Shown: one piece after another, positions 11,681 through 22,917 of the stretch | Numbering within the stretch: the stretch's first letter is position 1 | How the letters are laid out: the number at the start of each line of letters is the position of its first letter | Source: Owenia fusiformis | Lineage: Eukaryota > Annelida > Polychaeta > Sabellida > Oweniidae | Direction of reading: 5' to 3' | NCBI GenBank assembly: GCA_903813345.2 | Contig: CAIIXF020000012.1 | Coordinates: 36,564,528 to 36,628,527 of the forward strand | DNA: 64,000 bases | The notes under the pieces: model-generated | The model's input: the letters and a program-made list of their open reading frames with translations, nothing else | Database searches by the model: none | What the model was told of the DNA's origin: nothing | Program-made: the position numbers and the translations under genes

Positions 11681-12360
11681 CTTAATTGGTACACACCCTA
11701 TGAACAGAAACATGCTTAATTGGTACACACCCTATGAACAGAAACAGGCTTAATTGGTACACACCCTATGAACAGAAACAGGCTTAATTGGTACACACCC
11801 TATGAACAGAAACATGCTTAATTGGTACACACCCTATGAACAGAAACAGGCTTAATTGGTACACACCCTATGAACAGAAACATGCTTAATTGGTACACAC
11901 CCTATGAACAGAAACATGCTTAATTGGTACACACCCTATGAACAGAAACAGGCTTAATTGGTACACACCCTATGAACAGAAACAGGCTTAATTGGTACAC
12001 ACCCTATGAACAGAAACAGGCTTAATTGGTACACACCCTATGAACAGAAACATGCTTAATTGGTACACACCCTATGAACAGAAACAGGCTTAATTGGTAC
12101 ACACCCTATGAACAGAAACATGCTTAATTGGTACACACCCTATGAACAGAAACATGCTTAATTGGTACACACCCTATGAACAGAAACATGCTTAATTGGT
12201 ACACACCCTATGAACAGAAACATGCTTAATTGGTACACACCCTATGAACAGAAACATGCTTAATTGGTACACACCCTATGAACAGAAACAGGCTTAATTG
12301 GTACACACCCTATGAACAGAAACATGCTTAATTGGTACACACCCTATGAACAGAAACAGA
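11681..12360. repeat. 34-bp tandem repeat, 20 units
   Basis: Twenty head-to-tail copies of a 34-bp unit (CTTAATTGGTACACACCCTA then TGAACAGAAACATG), nearly identical except a T/G alternation at one position (ACATG or ACAGG). The order of the two variants is irregular. No spacers separate units, so this is a satellite and not a CRISPR array. Confidence 0.95.
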
Positions 12361-12489
12361 CGTTGATAAGTGAGCAAAAGGGAGCTTTCGATTACTAAAC
12401 CTATGGAAGGGAGTGCATATCGTTTCTCATTCCTAATTCTATAACCGTAAACAACTATTTTAAGATTTAAACACGTCAGTCCATCATTA

Positions 12490-13713
12490 GAGAGGTTAAG
12501 CTACATGTATAAATGCAAACCGTGAACCTGAACGCGTAAGTCCACGCTCAAGTACACGTTTAAGAAAATGTTCTGTTAAGCTACACGTCTGAAACCATGT
12601 CAGTGGACGTGGTGCTATATTTATGTGGTGAGCGTTTTGTGGCATGTCTCTATGGTGTAATGGATAGCACTTCGGACTCGTGTCCATTAGACCTGGGTTC
12701 GAATCTGGTCGCTTAAAAACATTGTGTTTTTTATTTTTGCTTTATTTCATATTCAACCACAATTAAATGATCTAGTGCGCCCTCCATTATGATCTCCCCA
12801 TGAACAAAATAAATTCATCTGATTTTTCAAAATAAAGAGATGGCAAACCAGGAGTCTTTGTGTGTCCGTCAAAATCCATTTGCATCGTAATGAAACATAA
12901 CAGTATAATCTTTGGATTTACAAAGTTGTATGGTATTTCATAAGTGTAAAAGTTGCTTTGGAAGCATTTTTCTATAGCCATTTTGTAGGAAAAAATGATG
13001 AAAAAATGTATAATCTTTTAATTTGAAGTGTGACCTGAATCGATTGCAAACTTTATATTTGCACATCTGATGTGATATACCATTTGTGTCATATTAATTG
13101 TGAAATTGTTTAATTTGCAATCAATTCAGGTCATTCAGTCATTCAGATTCAGGCAAATCAAATGTAGTGATAATGCAATCGTAGGCCCTGGTAGTCATTT
13201 CATTTCGTTTAGTAGCCATATTGTACCAAGCCCCGGGTATCAAATTGGCACTGCTTATTTATATTGTACGGAATGAACAAACGATTACACTTGAAGTTGT
13301 CATTTACTCATTAAAATGTATTCTTATTTCCAATTAAGGATTGGGGCTTACACTTATAACAAGTAAGATTGTTTGTATCAAATATGGGCTCCCGGGCCAT
13401 CCTAGAACATAGCTAAAATCAATCACGTAATGAGCGACGTGTAATCACTTATCTAAACGTAAAAACCTGTAACTTTCACGCTTACCTGTAGAAAGTAGAC
13501 TAATCTGACGTCATTTTCCTGCGCGCGCATAGAAGTACACGTTCATGCTTTGTTGAATACGCGTCTGTAAATTGCACGAATATGATAATCTCATGTAAAG
13601 ACTTGTAAACTTCACGCTGGCCCACAGGAAATAAACAAATCTGACGTCATTTATCTGCGCGCGCATTGAAGTTCACGTTCAAGTTTTGTTAAATACGTGT
13701 AGCTTAACCTCTC
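12490..13713. mobile_element. 1.2-kb TIR element with TA target duplication
   Basis: Terminal inverted repeats GAGAGGTTAAGCTACATGTA and TACGTGTAGCTTAACCTCTC, flanked by TA. Removing the element and one TA rejoins CAGTCCATCATTA with TTGTAATTCAGGCAATG, restoring a unit of the 107-bp tandem repeat that follows. Inside are a tRNA-like sequence (12644-12714) and two copies of a roughly 130-bp block (13472-13575 and 13605-13710) containing TCTGACGTCATTT and CTGCGCGCGCAT. No transposase frame is seen. Confidence 0.75.
12644..12714 (+). pseudogene. tRNA-like sequence (decayed tRNA or SINE head)
   Basis: Contains an A-box-like TGGTGTAATGGATAGCAC and a B-box-like GGGTTCGAATCT with correct spacing. A loop CTCGTGT would give anticodon CGT (Thr). 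The anticodon stem (TCGGA against CCATT), the acceptor arms and one T-stem pair do not pair, so it is unlikely to be a working tRNA. A T-rich run follows at about 12724. Confidence 0.55.
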
Positions 13714-13715
13714 TA

Positions 13716-14110
13716 TTGTAATTCAGGCAATGCGAAGCCGCGTTATATGAACGGGTGACTATGTCAAATAAATACAAATGAAGTCCATTGTTTACATAGG
13801 TATCATACAATGCAGTCCATCATTATAAGACAGACAATGTTGAGCTGCGTTATATGAATGGGTGAATATGTCAAATAAATACGATTGAAGTCCATTATTT
13901 ACATAGTTATCATACAATGCAGTCCATCATTATAAGTCAGACAATGTGGAGTGGCGTTATATGAATGGGTGACTATATCAAATAAATATGAATGAAGTCC
14001 ATTGTTTACATAGGTATCATACAATGCAGTCATCATAATAAGTCAGACAATGTTGAACTGCGTTATATGAATGGGTTACGCAGTCAGACAATGTCAGACT
14101 GCGTAAATGA
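13716..14110. repeat. 107-bp tandem repeat, about 3.5 units
   Basis: The word TGCAGTCCATCATTATAAG recurs at about 13811, 13918 and (shortened) 14025, a spacing of 107 bp. Units share GACAATG..GCGTTATATGAATGGG and TCAAATAAATACGA. A further unit lies on the far side of the inserted TIR element (ending 12489). Confidence 0.8.
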
Positions 14111-15008
14111 CTGAATGGCCATAAATACGATTGAAGTCCAAAGTATAATCCGGAATCTGAGAAGCCTTTCATATAATTATCTCACAAAAGTCAAAAGAAA
14201 ATCCAATAATGATGTTTTAAGCCACATAACATTAGTTTTGGTTCATGATTAAAGGAGATATTGACATTTTAAGACCATATAGGGGCATGTTGTGGTTTCA
14301 CTTAAAACATTTTCGTCTTTAATTTGGAAACTTAGAACATTTTTTGGACCACAGTAATCTTACAACTAACGAGTTAGGTAGGATGCAAGTTTATACTCCA
14401 TTATGTGCGGAATTCAAAGTTAAACAAAGTCAAAATTCTAGGTTTTTCAGACCGCGGCTAAAAATGTTAGGGTAATGGTGCTGAAGGGTTTAAGAATCGC
14501 GAACGTTGAACTTAACATTTTATACATTTTCAGTAATATTTGGTTATGACTTACAATTTCTGCAAATTTCAAGACTAAGAAAAATGTTTGGTACCAACAA
14601 AAATGTTAGACCTGCAAAATATGAAAAGATTCCTGCAGTTGGAAATATAGCCCGTTGTAGCGGTTCATTTTTTAGGCCATCTTGAATATCATGATTATTT
14701 GCAACGGTGTATGGACGAATAGATTTAAACACATCAAGCTATCATGTTAATTATTTGCAAGATGAAAAATGTTATTTAGAATTTTAAATGAACGTCCCAT
14801 TACTATGGATTTTTCTGGCATACTCGGGTACACGAATGGGCAACCAATAACGTTGATCGACTTTTTAAAAAGTTTAACTTCAAGTAGCTTAACGATTGAA
14901 GTATATGATTTATGCACTACATAGGTTCAAAGCATCCTTGAAAACAGTGCTATAATTTATATCTATTTTCAAAAGGCTATAAAGAAAAAACACAGTTGAA
15001 GAAAAAAG
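14111..15008. other. Intergenic, nothing firm
   Basis: AT-rich sequence without recognisable exons. Two TATA-like words (TATAATTTATA near 14951 and TATAAAG at 14978) precede the small ORF at 15009. Confidence 0.35.
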
Positions 15009-15365
15009 ATGGCACGCTATCTTATCTTCGCTCTACATAAAATATTTTTTCTTATAGTTTGTATTGTAAATCGATGGATAAATACCATTCCTCAACATAA
15101 TCAAGTGATAAATACCATTCCTCAACATAATCAAGTGATAAATACCATTCCTCAACATAACCAAGTGATAAATACCATTCCTCAACATAATCAAGTGATA
15201 AATACCATTCCTCAACATAATCAAGTGTCATTTTATTATACAATAGGTCGCCATAATGTTCAAATACCTCAACGTAGTACTATAATAAAATCTACCATTT
15301 TGACCACCATACAATGTGTTGCCTCGAATCACAGGCCTGATAAACAGTATATGACTAGTAAGTGA
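15009..15365 (+). CDS. Candidate secreted decapeptide-repeat ORF (118 aa)
   Basis: ATG at 15009 opens a 118-codon frame. Residues 1-22 are strongly hydrophobic (ALHKIFFLIVCIV) and would serve as a signal peptide. Residues 24-73 are five perfect copies of INTIPQHNQV, followed by a basic, unrelated tail to TGA. A donor-like GTAAGT (15358) overlaps the end, and AATAAA lies at 15463. The layout recalls precursors of repeated secreted peptides, but there are no dibasic cleavage sites between units and the 30-bp repeat also keeps minus-strand frames open. I do not recognise the product; it may be a chance frame over a minisatellite. Confidence 0.3.
   Translation: MARYLIFALHKIFFLIVCIVNRWINTIPQHNQVINTIPQHNQVINTIPQHNQVINTIPQHNQVINTIPQHNQVSFYYTIGRHNVQIPQRSTIIKSTILTTIQCVASNHRPDKQYMTSK
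15077..15226. repeat. 30-bp tandem repeat, 5 units
   Basis: Five copies of a 30-bp unit (GATAAATACCATTCCTCAAC then ATAATCAAGT) with a single C/T change in the third. It underlies the repeat in the ORF at 15009. Just downstream, a second imperfect duplication of about 94 bp is seen (TTGACCACCATACAATGTG at 15300 and 15394). Confidence 0.9.
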
Positions 15366-15479
15366 TTTGTACGAGAGTGATTTCATTTCGACTTGACCAC
15401 CATACAATGTGCTGCCTTGAATCACCGATGTGATTTGTACTTGATCGATACTATGTGGATATCAATAAAGCCTTATTTG

Positions 15480-17216
15480 GTCTCATTTTAAAAATAGGTC
15501 TAAATAATTTCAACTTTATCCGCTTCCCATAGTACTTCGTTGATACTATTTTTAGTTATAATGGTTTGTTCTCATAAGGCAATTGATTTATTGTTAATTA
15601 ATTGATTTATTGTTAATTAATGGAGTAAAGAAAACTGAATGAATAAACGGAAGTAAACAAGCAATGTAAAGTTGGTTGTACAAAAGAGAGTTGTCCAATA
15701 AGGATTATATCCCAAGGCGCAATGTCATCCTTTTAAGTATATGTTTACGTTCCCTTTTAGGTGTTCTCTCAAAAGGAATAAACTGGATGCACAATTGTTT
15801 GTAGCTTACATATGAAACCTGTGTTAATCTTCCGTTGATCTTCCCAATGTCAATACGATCTGGCATTATTATAAATGAATCTCTTATAATGTCTTTCAGG
15901 AACAAAGTGTGACAAATGGCAATAAACATTTATTGTTTCAAATGGATCAATCAGTCAGAAATTATCGACTTTTCTAAACATATTTGATGAAATATTACAT
16001 TCTACAGACAGACAGAGAAATAAATTTTGTGGAATTAGACTAAATCAGTTCAACAAATCAAGGAAATGTAATACATAAACATGATGTATCACATTCAAGT
16101 TAATGAGGCTGTTTATCTGCTAATTCAGGAATACTCTAGGGGCATTTATGGCATTTCAAAATGAATCTAATTTGAGATAAATGAATTGATGGAAGCAGAC
16201 CTTATTATACCCATGCGACTTGTACCCAAAGCCATTTTACCGAAACTATTTTTTAAATTATAAAGATTTTGAAGGAAATATGTAGATTGTAAGTATTATT
16301 GAATCGATCGACAGAGTGCATTCTCAATAATTCGTACTCTGGCCGTTGTGTAAGGGTGTTTAGAAGAGATTACACTTGTGAAACGGTTGATTGGTATCTT
16401 CGCACAATAGCGTACAATGATTTCCTTTTATGATAATTTCATTTATTTTACCATGAAGCTACTTGTCTTCTCTTTCCAATGGTATGTCACGAATGACCAC
16501 TATTTCACGGCTGAATGACTAGTACTAACCTAACATTTCAAAAAGGCCGGAGTTAAGCTTTAATGTTCTGTTTGAGAGCCCCTATTCTATCTTACTATTG
16601 AAAAAGGATTCTAGCAATACTGTCCAACATGAATCTACAAGGTGATACAAAAAGAGGTTAATATGAACACCTCCCAATTTGAAAAGAGAACAATCATATA
16701 TAAATTAACCTGTCTTATAATAAGTAGAACATTTTTCATACATATCACACGTTTAATACAATTGATCAAATATTTGAAAGTTCACACTGATTTGTCATAT
16801 CAAAACTTTTGAAAAAACCTTGAATGGTCTCAAACATAATGGGGGTTTCTAGCATGACTAAATTCATTTGAATTGAATTTTCGAATCATTTGAATGGCAT
16901 AAAGCTATATGGTAAAAAGAACTAGTAATTTTATTTAGAATGTACTAACATTTCTTCAAAATCCAGAATAACCTCTTAATCTGGACACTTTTAGCCAGCC
17001 CCAATTGTGTTTAAATTAGACAGGTTTTACTGTATATTGAATTACAATTTTGATAATAAAACTTTGTTTACATGCAAATTTTGGCTTTCATATTGGATTT
17101 CCCGAAATTTCCTCTTTTTGAATATATGGGCCCATATTTTTGAAATTACACATGAAACCATTACTCAATGTTTGAATTGGATAACCTTCTTTTATTTAGC
17201 TCTTTCTGATTCTTAG
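15480..17216. other. AT-rich stretch upstream of the piggyBac exons
   Basis: No exon can be supported. TTGATTTATTGTTAATTAA is duplicated at about 15585-15620. I searched by eye for the missing 5' part of the piggyBac gene (a DE-x-M-x-x-F-K-G-like exon) and did not find it. TTAACCTGTCTTA near 16705 is a weak candidate left end. Confidence 0.35.
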
Positions 17217-17339
17217 GCCACAAAGGACATGATGCATCAGTGCAGTACATCCCAACAAAGAAGGCACGCTTTGGAGCAAAACTACACAGTGTTGCTGACA
17301 GTGCTACTGCTTTTAGCACAGCCATGAAAATGTACACAG
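17217..17339 (+). CDS. piggyBac exon a
   Basis: After TGATTCTTAG the frame GHKGHDASVQYIPTKKARFG..SVADSATAFSTAMKMYTG matches the conserved YxPxKxxRFGxK..DSxTG segment. It ends before GTACCT in phase 1. The exon before it should carry the first catalytic Asp but is missing. Confidence 0.75.
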
Positions 17340-19751
17340 GTACCTATCAATAGATATCTATAATATGTTATAAAAGTTGATCCTAATTACATAACTGCTC
17401 AAAATGAGAGAATATTTCATTTCTCATTTTCATGGAACTCATTTTTCATTTTTTGGCAGTTAAAAATTGTCAAGTGAAATTATTTCACTTTCTAATTAAT
17501 CTAAGTTTAGGTCATGAATATAAAGTGTTTCTAATTTTTCTCTGAGTGTGACAATTTATGTTGCAAATGTTATGTTATGTTATGAAGCATTTTATTACTG
17601 TCAAAATAAATAAATGGTTATGTCTCAAATTTTCTCTTAGGAAGAAGAAACCTTGGTCTTGGAAACTATGGAGAACATGGTTTTGGCTATGACCTTGTAA
17701 ATGAGCTGGCCACACCTTATCTCAACAAGGGTCATCACATAACATTGGACAAAGCATTTGGATCTGTTGCTTTGGTTGATGACATGCTGAGGGAAAACAC
17801 TCATGTGACATGCATGATAAACGCTGGTAGGAGAGGTCTCCCTGCAGGCTTCAGGGCACTTCGTGTTGGGCAGGATGAAGTCACAACCTTCTCCAAAGAC
17901 AACACAGTCCTCTTGAAATATGGATCAACAAAGCAAGTTTCCATGCTGTCATCCCTTTATTCATCCAGGTATTTAAAATGTTTTTGCAATTTAATTCATT
18001 AAGTTTACTTCTTCATATAGAGAATGTCATTTATGTAATTGGATGGTGGGTTTATGACTTGGTATAATTAACTTGGGGTTTCCTGAACTTAAACCCCTAT
18101 GTTTCTCAGTTTCTAGATAACACTAACAACTTTTCTCCATGTTGTAAGAGCTAAAAACTATACAGGCCAAAATTTGCTTTTGAATGTTTCTAATCGAGAA
18201 AATTTATAACATAAATAAATATGCATAAAAGTATTTAACCACCTTAAACTGAATTTTTAATATTTGGTCAGGTTAATGATTACCCTTTTAACAATTGAAC
18301 ACCTAATAAAGGGTGCAATTACATCATGCATTACAATCATGCACTAAAATAAATATTATACACATTTAAGAAATGTTAAAAATCCTAGAAAATAATGATT
18401 CTTACTTCATTATATTTTCAAAAATGACAATAAATGCTATGGTAGATCTTTATTTTATATTATTGATTATAAAGAACAGATCACCCTTTCAATTTTGCAG
18501 GATGATCCAGACAACGAATGCAAGGGGTACTGAAGTTAGGAAACCAGAAATGGTGCACCAATATAATCATTCAATGGGAGGTGTTGACAGGAGTGATCAA
18601 ATGCTGGCCCCTTTCAACCCACATATAAGATCGGTTAAGTTGTGGAAGAAACTCCTCATCAACTGTTTGTTGAAAGTAACAGGTATTGTATTAATATCGT
18701 AATTAGTCTCATATTCAGCAATGTTTCACTATCACACATTGACTTTTAGGCCAGGGTAAAGGAAGTAAATGTTTCTTTCTTATTATGTAAAAAATGAAGC
18801 AATAAGTTAGTAACATTAGTAAAATCAGTAAAAAGGATAAAATGAGTATATTCAATAAAGTTATGCAAATTTTATAAAGACTATCATAAAATTCAAGTCC
18901 CATCATCGATTTTTAATAAGAAAAATAAGAAAAGCATATTTTTCATATCATGGTCTTACACCGTTACAAATAGCAAACATTGTATACTAGTTAATTTTAC
19001 ACTGCTACTCTTACTATTAAAATAAAGTGCTGCTTACTACAGACAAATTTATTTGCATGACATCCATTGCATATTTTCAAACATTCTGTTCATTGTACTT
19101 TAAGTTAACTCCTACATTGCCTACAAGACAGTTGGTGGTCGGTTGGACCATAGATCCTTCCACAATGCCCTCATTCATGACCTGGTGGGGGACTACCAAA
19201 AAGAAACAGTGATAGGGAGGCCAAGGTCCGTGTATGTTGAGGCAAGGAACCCTAGGTTGGTCTCAAGGTGCTTCCCTGATCTTATTCCTGGTAAGTATTC
19301 AACAAGTTCACACTAAGTTGCTACAAGGCTAAGAGTATTATATTGACTGAAGTGTATGAATAATGAAAAATATTAAATAATTGAATAAATAGAAGATGCA
19401 TTGATTTGGAGTTTACAGAGTGAATCATAGAACCTGATTACCTGGAATAATTCATAATGTAGTCAGTATTTAAATAAATATATAATATAATAATTCCTCC
19501 ATGAAATGGGCCTGATGTTATAATGTCATTAATAATCATTGGTAATTGTATAGTGTGCTTCAGATGGCAAGAGAAAGATCTGTGCTGTGTGTACCAAGCG
19601 TCCTCATCAAAACAAGCCCTACGCAGGCACAAGAAGCCGCTATTGGTGCCCTGACTGCAGAGTTGGACTTTGCATTACTCCATGCTTCAGGCGCTTTCAC
19701 ACATTGGTGAATTACACCCCAGCAATGCCAGCTCCAAGGGAGGAAGAATGA
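17217..19751 (+). CDS. Intron-containing piggyBac (DDE_Tnp_1_7) transposase, 3' portion
   Basis: Five exons (17217-17339, 17641-17968, 18501-18682, 19132-19290, 19564-19751) with consistent phases and GT-AG junctions encode the C-terminal two thirds of a piggyBac transposase of the PGBD4-like group. Visible landmarks: QYIPTKKARFGAKL..DSATAF after the first catalytic block, LDKAFGS (second catalytic Asp region), RRGLP, GGVDRSDQML (third Asp region), and a C-terminal Cys-rich domain CAVC..CPDC..CITPC..RFH. No stop or frameshift is seen in about 325 codons. The first catalytic Asp region and N-terminus are not found in the window. piggyBac transposases cut and paste at TTAA. Intact splicing suggests either an intron-bearing element or a host-domesticated gene. 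A piggyBac-like right end lies at 20973. Confidence 0.8.
17641..17968 (+). CDS. piggyBac exon b (second catalytic Asp region)
   Basis: Acceptor TTTTCTCTTAG. Encodes GRRNLGLGNYGEHGFGYDLV..HHITLDKAFGSVALVDDML..GRRGLPAGFRAL..LLKYGSTKQVSMLSS. The DKAFGS block stands where family members have DNxFTS. Ends in phase 2 before GTATTT. Confidence 0.8.
18501..18682 (+). CDS. piggyBac exon c (third catalytic Asp region)
   Basis: After CAATTTTGCAG the frame reads RMIQTTNARGTEVRKPEMV..YNHSMGGVDRSDQML..RSVKLWKKLLINCLL, the hallmark GGVDxxDQM block. Ends in phase 1 before GTATTG. Confidence 0.8.
19132..19290 (+). CDS. piggyBac exon d
   Basis: Acceptor CTACAAGACAG. Encodes GGRLDHRSFHNALIHDLVGD..VIGRPRS..RLVSRCFPDLIPG, matching the region between the DDE core and the zinc domain. 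Donor GTAAGT at 19291, phase 1. Confidence 0.75.
19564..19751 (+). CDS. piggyBac exon e (C-terminal Cys-rich domain)
   Basis: After GTGTGCTTCAG the frame gives KICAVCTKR..RYWCPDCRVGLCITPCFRRFH and ends PAPREEE with TGA at 19749-19751. Two CxxC knuckles and following Cys/His form the zinc domain typical of piggyBac transposase C-termini, which binds element ends. Confidence 0.8.
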
Positions 19752-20920
19752 GTGCCATATATGCACTGTTTAAATTATGAACTTTCAATGTAGTACCATA
19801 TTGTGCATGTAGCTAGTGACAAGTAATACCGTGCTACATGTATGTTATCTCCCCGAATCAGCCACCTGGTGGCGAAACTGGTAACTACCTACTCACATGA
19901 CCTACTCACATGTGAGTAATAGTCTAAATGCGAGTAGAAATAATCTTGATTTACATCATTAAAAATTCACAATGCAGTCAAACTTATATCATATTTGGAA
20001 TCTACATGTAAAATCAAACCTAGAAATGTGGTTTTGAAAAGAGTTTATCAACTTTGAACATTTAATTTTCTTTGAAAATGTGACTTCTTGGTCGGGGAGA
20101 TTCCCCATAGACCCCATGTTGTAAAACCACAAAAAGTGAAATATCTTTTCTTGTGTTGGGCAGATAATATTTTCTTTCACTGTACATGTTTTAATTTGTA
20201 TAACTATCACATACATAAGGGTAATGTGAAAAGTGAACCACTAAAACTGATAAATATTCAAGTTTAAGCGAATTTATATTGGTATACAATTTTGCCAATT
20301 GACTTCAAGAGCGGTATTTTCAAGGTCTCTATTTTTATATAAATATACTATACGTTATGTTCCTATTTATTAAAAAATATAGAATATTTATTAATATTAT
20401 CTATCACGTTGTTCAATATCTAAAAGTATACAAAAAGTTAAAACAGTACAGCAGTACCTTTGTTAGTATAGTATTGAGAAAAATTGTCAAAAAATGTTTT
20501 ATTCAAGATTTTTCAGAAATGCTATTATGATGTCACTGTCATTTATTTATATGATAATTTTGAAGCCTTATGCTATTAAATAAGTAAAACCTCTGAGGTA
20601 TGGCTTTTTAATCTCTAGATAGCGCCAAGAGGGAAACTTTATTTATTGGCATTAGCTAAAGATATAAGAAATACTTCAAATGTTTACTTTGAGAAAGATA
20701 CTACAAATAGTGTAAAAATCAGTATTTTTAAATGTATTTAATTAGCCCCGTTACCATGGAAACCGCGAAACGTTATTGTACAAATGTACCTCATTTCAGT
20801 CTGCATGCGTAGCCATGCCACTTTTTCACATAATTGTGCAATTTAAAGTCATAACTATCATGAATAAGAGAGTTAAAAGAAATCTAATAATTTAGGTATA
20901 TTTTGATCATTTTCACTAAA
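19752..20920. other. 3' flank of the piggyBac exons
   Basis: AT-rich sequence without reading frames of note. If the terminus at 20973 belongs to the same element, this is its 3' non-coding part. Confidence 0.4.
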
Positions 20921-20976
20921 ATAAGTCGGCACTGGCAAAAGGCACTTTTTAATTAAGTTGGCACCTAAGAGGTTAA
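20921..20976. mobile_element. piggyBac-like right terminus ending at TTAA
   Basis: The sequence AAGTTGGCACCTAAGAGG abuts TTAA (20973-20976), with a nearby GTCGGCACTGGCAAAAGGCA subterminal block. Read inwards it starts TTAA-CCTCTTAGG, close to the usual piggyBac TTAA-CC(C/T)TT form. Distance and orientation fit the transposase exons upstream. Confidence 0.5.
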
Positions 20977-21561
20977 AGACTGAAGTATGCTTTTGAGTAT
21001 TCACATATACAGTGCGTATCAAAAAAAGCAACAGATTGTTATCTCGCAAAAGCACAAAACCAGTAATAACAGCATTAATTTCATTCAATGCACCATAAAG
21101 CCATGTGTCTCCTCTTTACAATGATATATCATTCATTGATATTTGGTCATGGTTGGGTGAGTAATCATTCCGTTTGCAAAGTGGGCCAAAATTAGTTTGG
21201 GGCCAAGTTATTAACATCGCAAAAGTCAGTGTACGGAGCCCGATGCAATATTGGAAGAAAACATAAAACCAATGCTGACTGCATCCCTTTCATTCAATGT
21301 ACCAAAAAGCCAAATTACTCCTCATTGTCATTAAAAGTAAAATATTCTGATTATTCACATAATAATTCCAACAAAATCACTCCCTTTATTTTTAAGTTTT
21401 TATCGTACCTAATAAAGGTACAATATTGTCATCAGCTTGACGAAGTTCTGGAGCAGAATAACTTTTTAGCGGCCATCTTTTGATTTCAGGAAAACTACTT
21501 GACGGATTTCCTTCAAATTTTCACACATTATACGCCGTATGTCATGGCTAAAACACCGTAT

Positions 21562-22021
21562 GCTTACATGGTGGGATAACACTTTTTATTCCATAGTTAG
21601 CCTGATATTCATAAGATAACATGAAAAAATAAAAACGGTATTTTTGTAATCAGTAGTAAAATATGATATTTTTGGCAAATTTTCACTTAACCATAGCATA
21701 CGGTTTATGCGATGGTTTATGGATTTTTGCTACTTCAGACTCAAAACGAGGCTAAGTGTCAAGATCGCCGGATCGTTTGGAAAATTCGAATTAAATTAAA
21801 TTAAATCACTAAAATTTCCGACGATTCTGATGATGACTTTAATTATGGAATAAAAAGAACATCCTATGATTTACTCGTGATATGATTTTAATCCACTCAT
21901 GGATATTGATATCTGCACTCTCTCGCTACGCTCGCTTGTGCAGATATCATATCCATTCGTGGATAAAAATCATATCACTCATAAATCATAGGATATCCTC
22001 TATTTATCCCACCATGTAAGC
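21562..22021. mobile_element. Foldback element, 460 bp, with 18-bp perfect ends
   Basis: Perfect inverted ends GCTTACATGGTGGGATAA and TTATCCCACCATGTAAGC. Inside, 21857-21995 is a long imperfect hairpin: ATCCTATGATTTACTCGTGA faces TCACTCATAAATCATAGGAT around a loop containing TCTCGCTACGCTCGCT. No coding capacity. Confidence 0.7.
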
Positions 22022-22160
22022 AATTAGGATAATCTCGGATTTAATTAAATATAAAATGTTACTCAATCATGTAAACAAAAGGATAATCTGGGATTAGATA
22101 TAAAATGTTACCCCACTATGAAAATAATTAGGATAATCAGTGATTAAATTGAATGTACAA
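22010..22160. repeat. About 55-bp imperfect tandem repeat, 3 units
   Basis: The word AGGATAATC recurs near 22027, 22081 and 22131, with ATATAAAATGTTAC between. It begins at the right edge of the foldback element. Confidence 0.5.
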
Positions 22161-22378
22161 TGTATTTTTTTATTTATTTGCCAAGACTTTTATAACATTG
22201 GAGAGGACCCGGTTTTTACTTTAGTGACCCAAACAATGAAAATGAGGGGTCACTTGGACGCAGTGCAGGTCATATAAAAAAAATCAATTCTGGATGAATG
22301 TATTGATAAAGATCTTACCTTCAGTCTTTTATTTGGTCAAAATCTGCTAAATAAACGAAGGATATTATATTTCTAAAA

Positions 22379-22912
22379 CACTGGTGGACCACTCGATTAC
22401 GCTGGTTACCGAAACGGTTCGTTTTGGTAACAAAATGTTGGAAAATCGAAGGTACGATTTTTCTTTTTTCCTTATTTCACACGTTGTAGGCAGAATTCCC
22501 ACGACATTTTTAACACAAACATGTATCAGTATCATATGTTTAAGAAAATGTACATATTTGCGAACAAATAGTTCAGGAGACAACAGAATCGTCGATTTAA
22601 TTTCTCACTTAAGTTACATAAACGGTTTTCCAAAACCAGTTAAGATCTGCACTTTTAATCCAAACCGTTTATGTAACTTAAATGAGGAATTAAATCGACG
22701 ATTCTGTTGTCTTCTGAGCTATTTTTCCGCAAACATGTACATTTTCTAAAACATATGATGCTGATACACGTTTGTGAGAAATAACGTCGTTCGGATTCTG
22801 CCTACAACGCGTGAAATAAGGAAAACAGAAAAATCGTACCTTCGACGTTCCGACATTTTGTTACCAAAACGAACCGTTTCGGTAACCAGCGTAATCGAGC
22901 GGATCACCAGTG
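22379..22912. mobile_element. Long-TIR foldback MITE, 534 bp, TAAAA duplication
   Basis: The element is one long inverted repeat: CACTGGTG..CACTCGATTACGCTGGTTAC at the left faces GTAACCAGCGTAATCGAGCG..CACCAGTG at the right, and pairing continues for about 250 bp per arm to a centre near 22645. Direct copies of TAAAA flank it (22374-22378, 22913-22917). Frames inside are by-products of the palindrome. A diverged relative lies at 43894-44389. Confidence 0.8.
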
Positions 22913-22917
22913 TAAAA

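Noticed and set aside
11681-12360. Regular 34-bp repeat resembling a CRISPR array
   Set aside because: Units are contiguous with no unique spacers, and the genome is eukaryotic.
12644-12714. Functional tRNA-Thr gene
   Set aside because: Box A and B fit, but acceptor and anticodon stems do not pair, so it is listed as a tRNA-like pseudogene.
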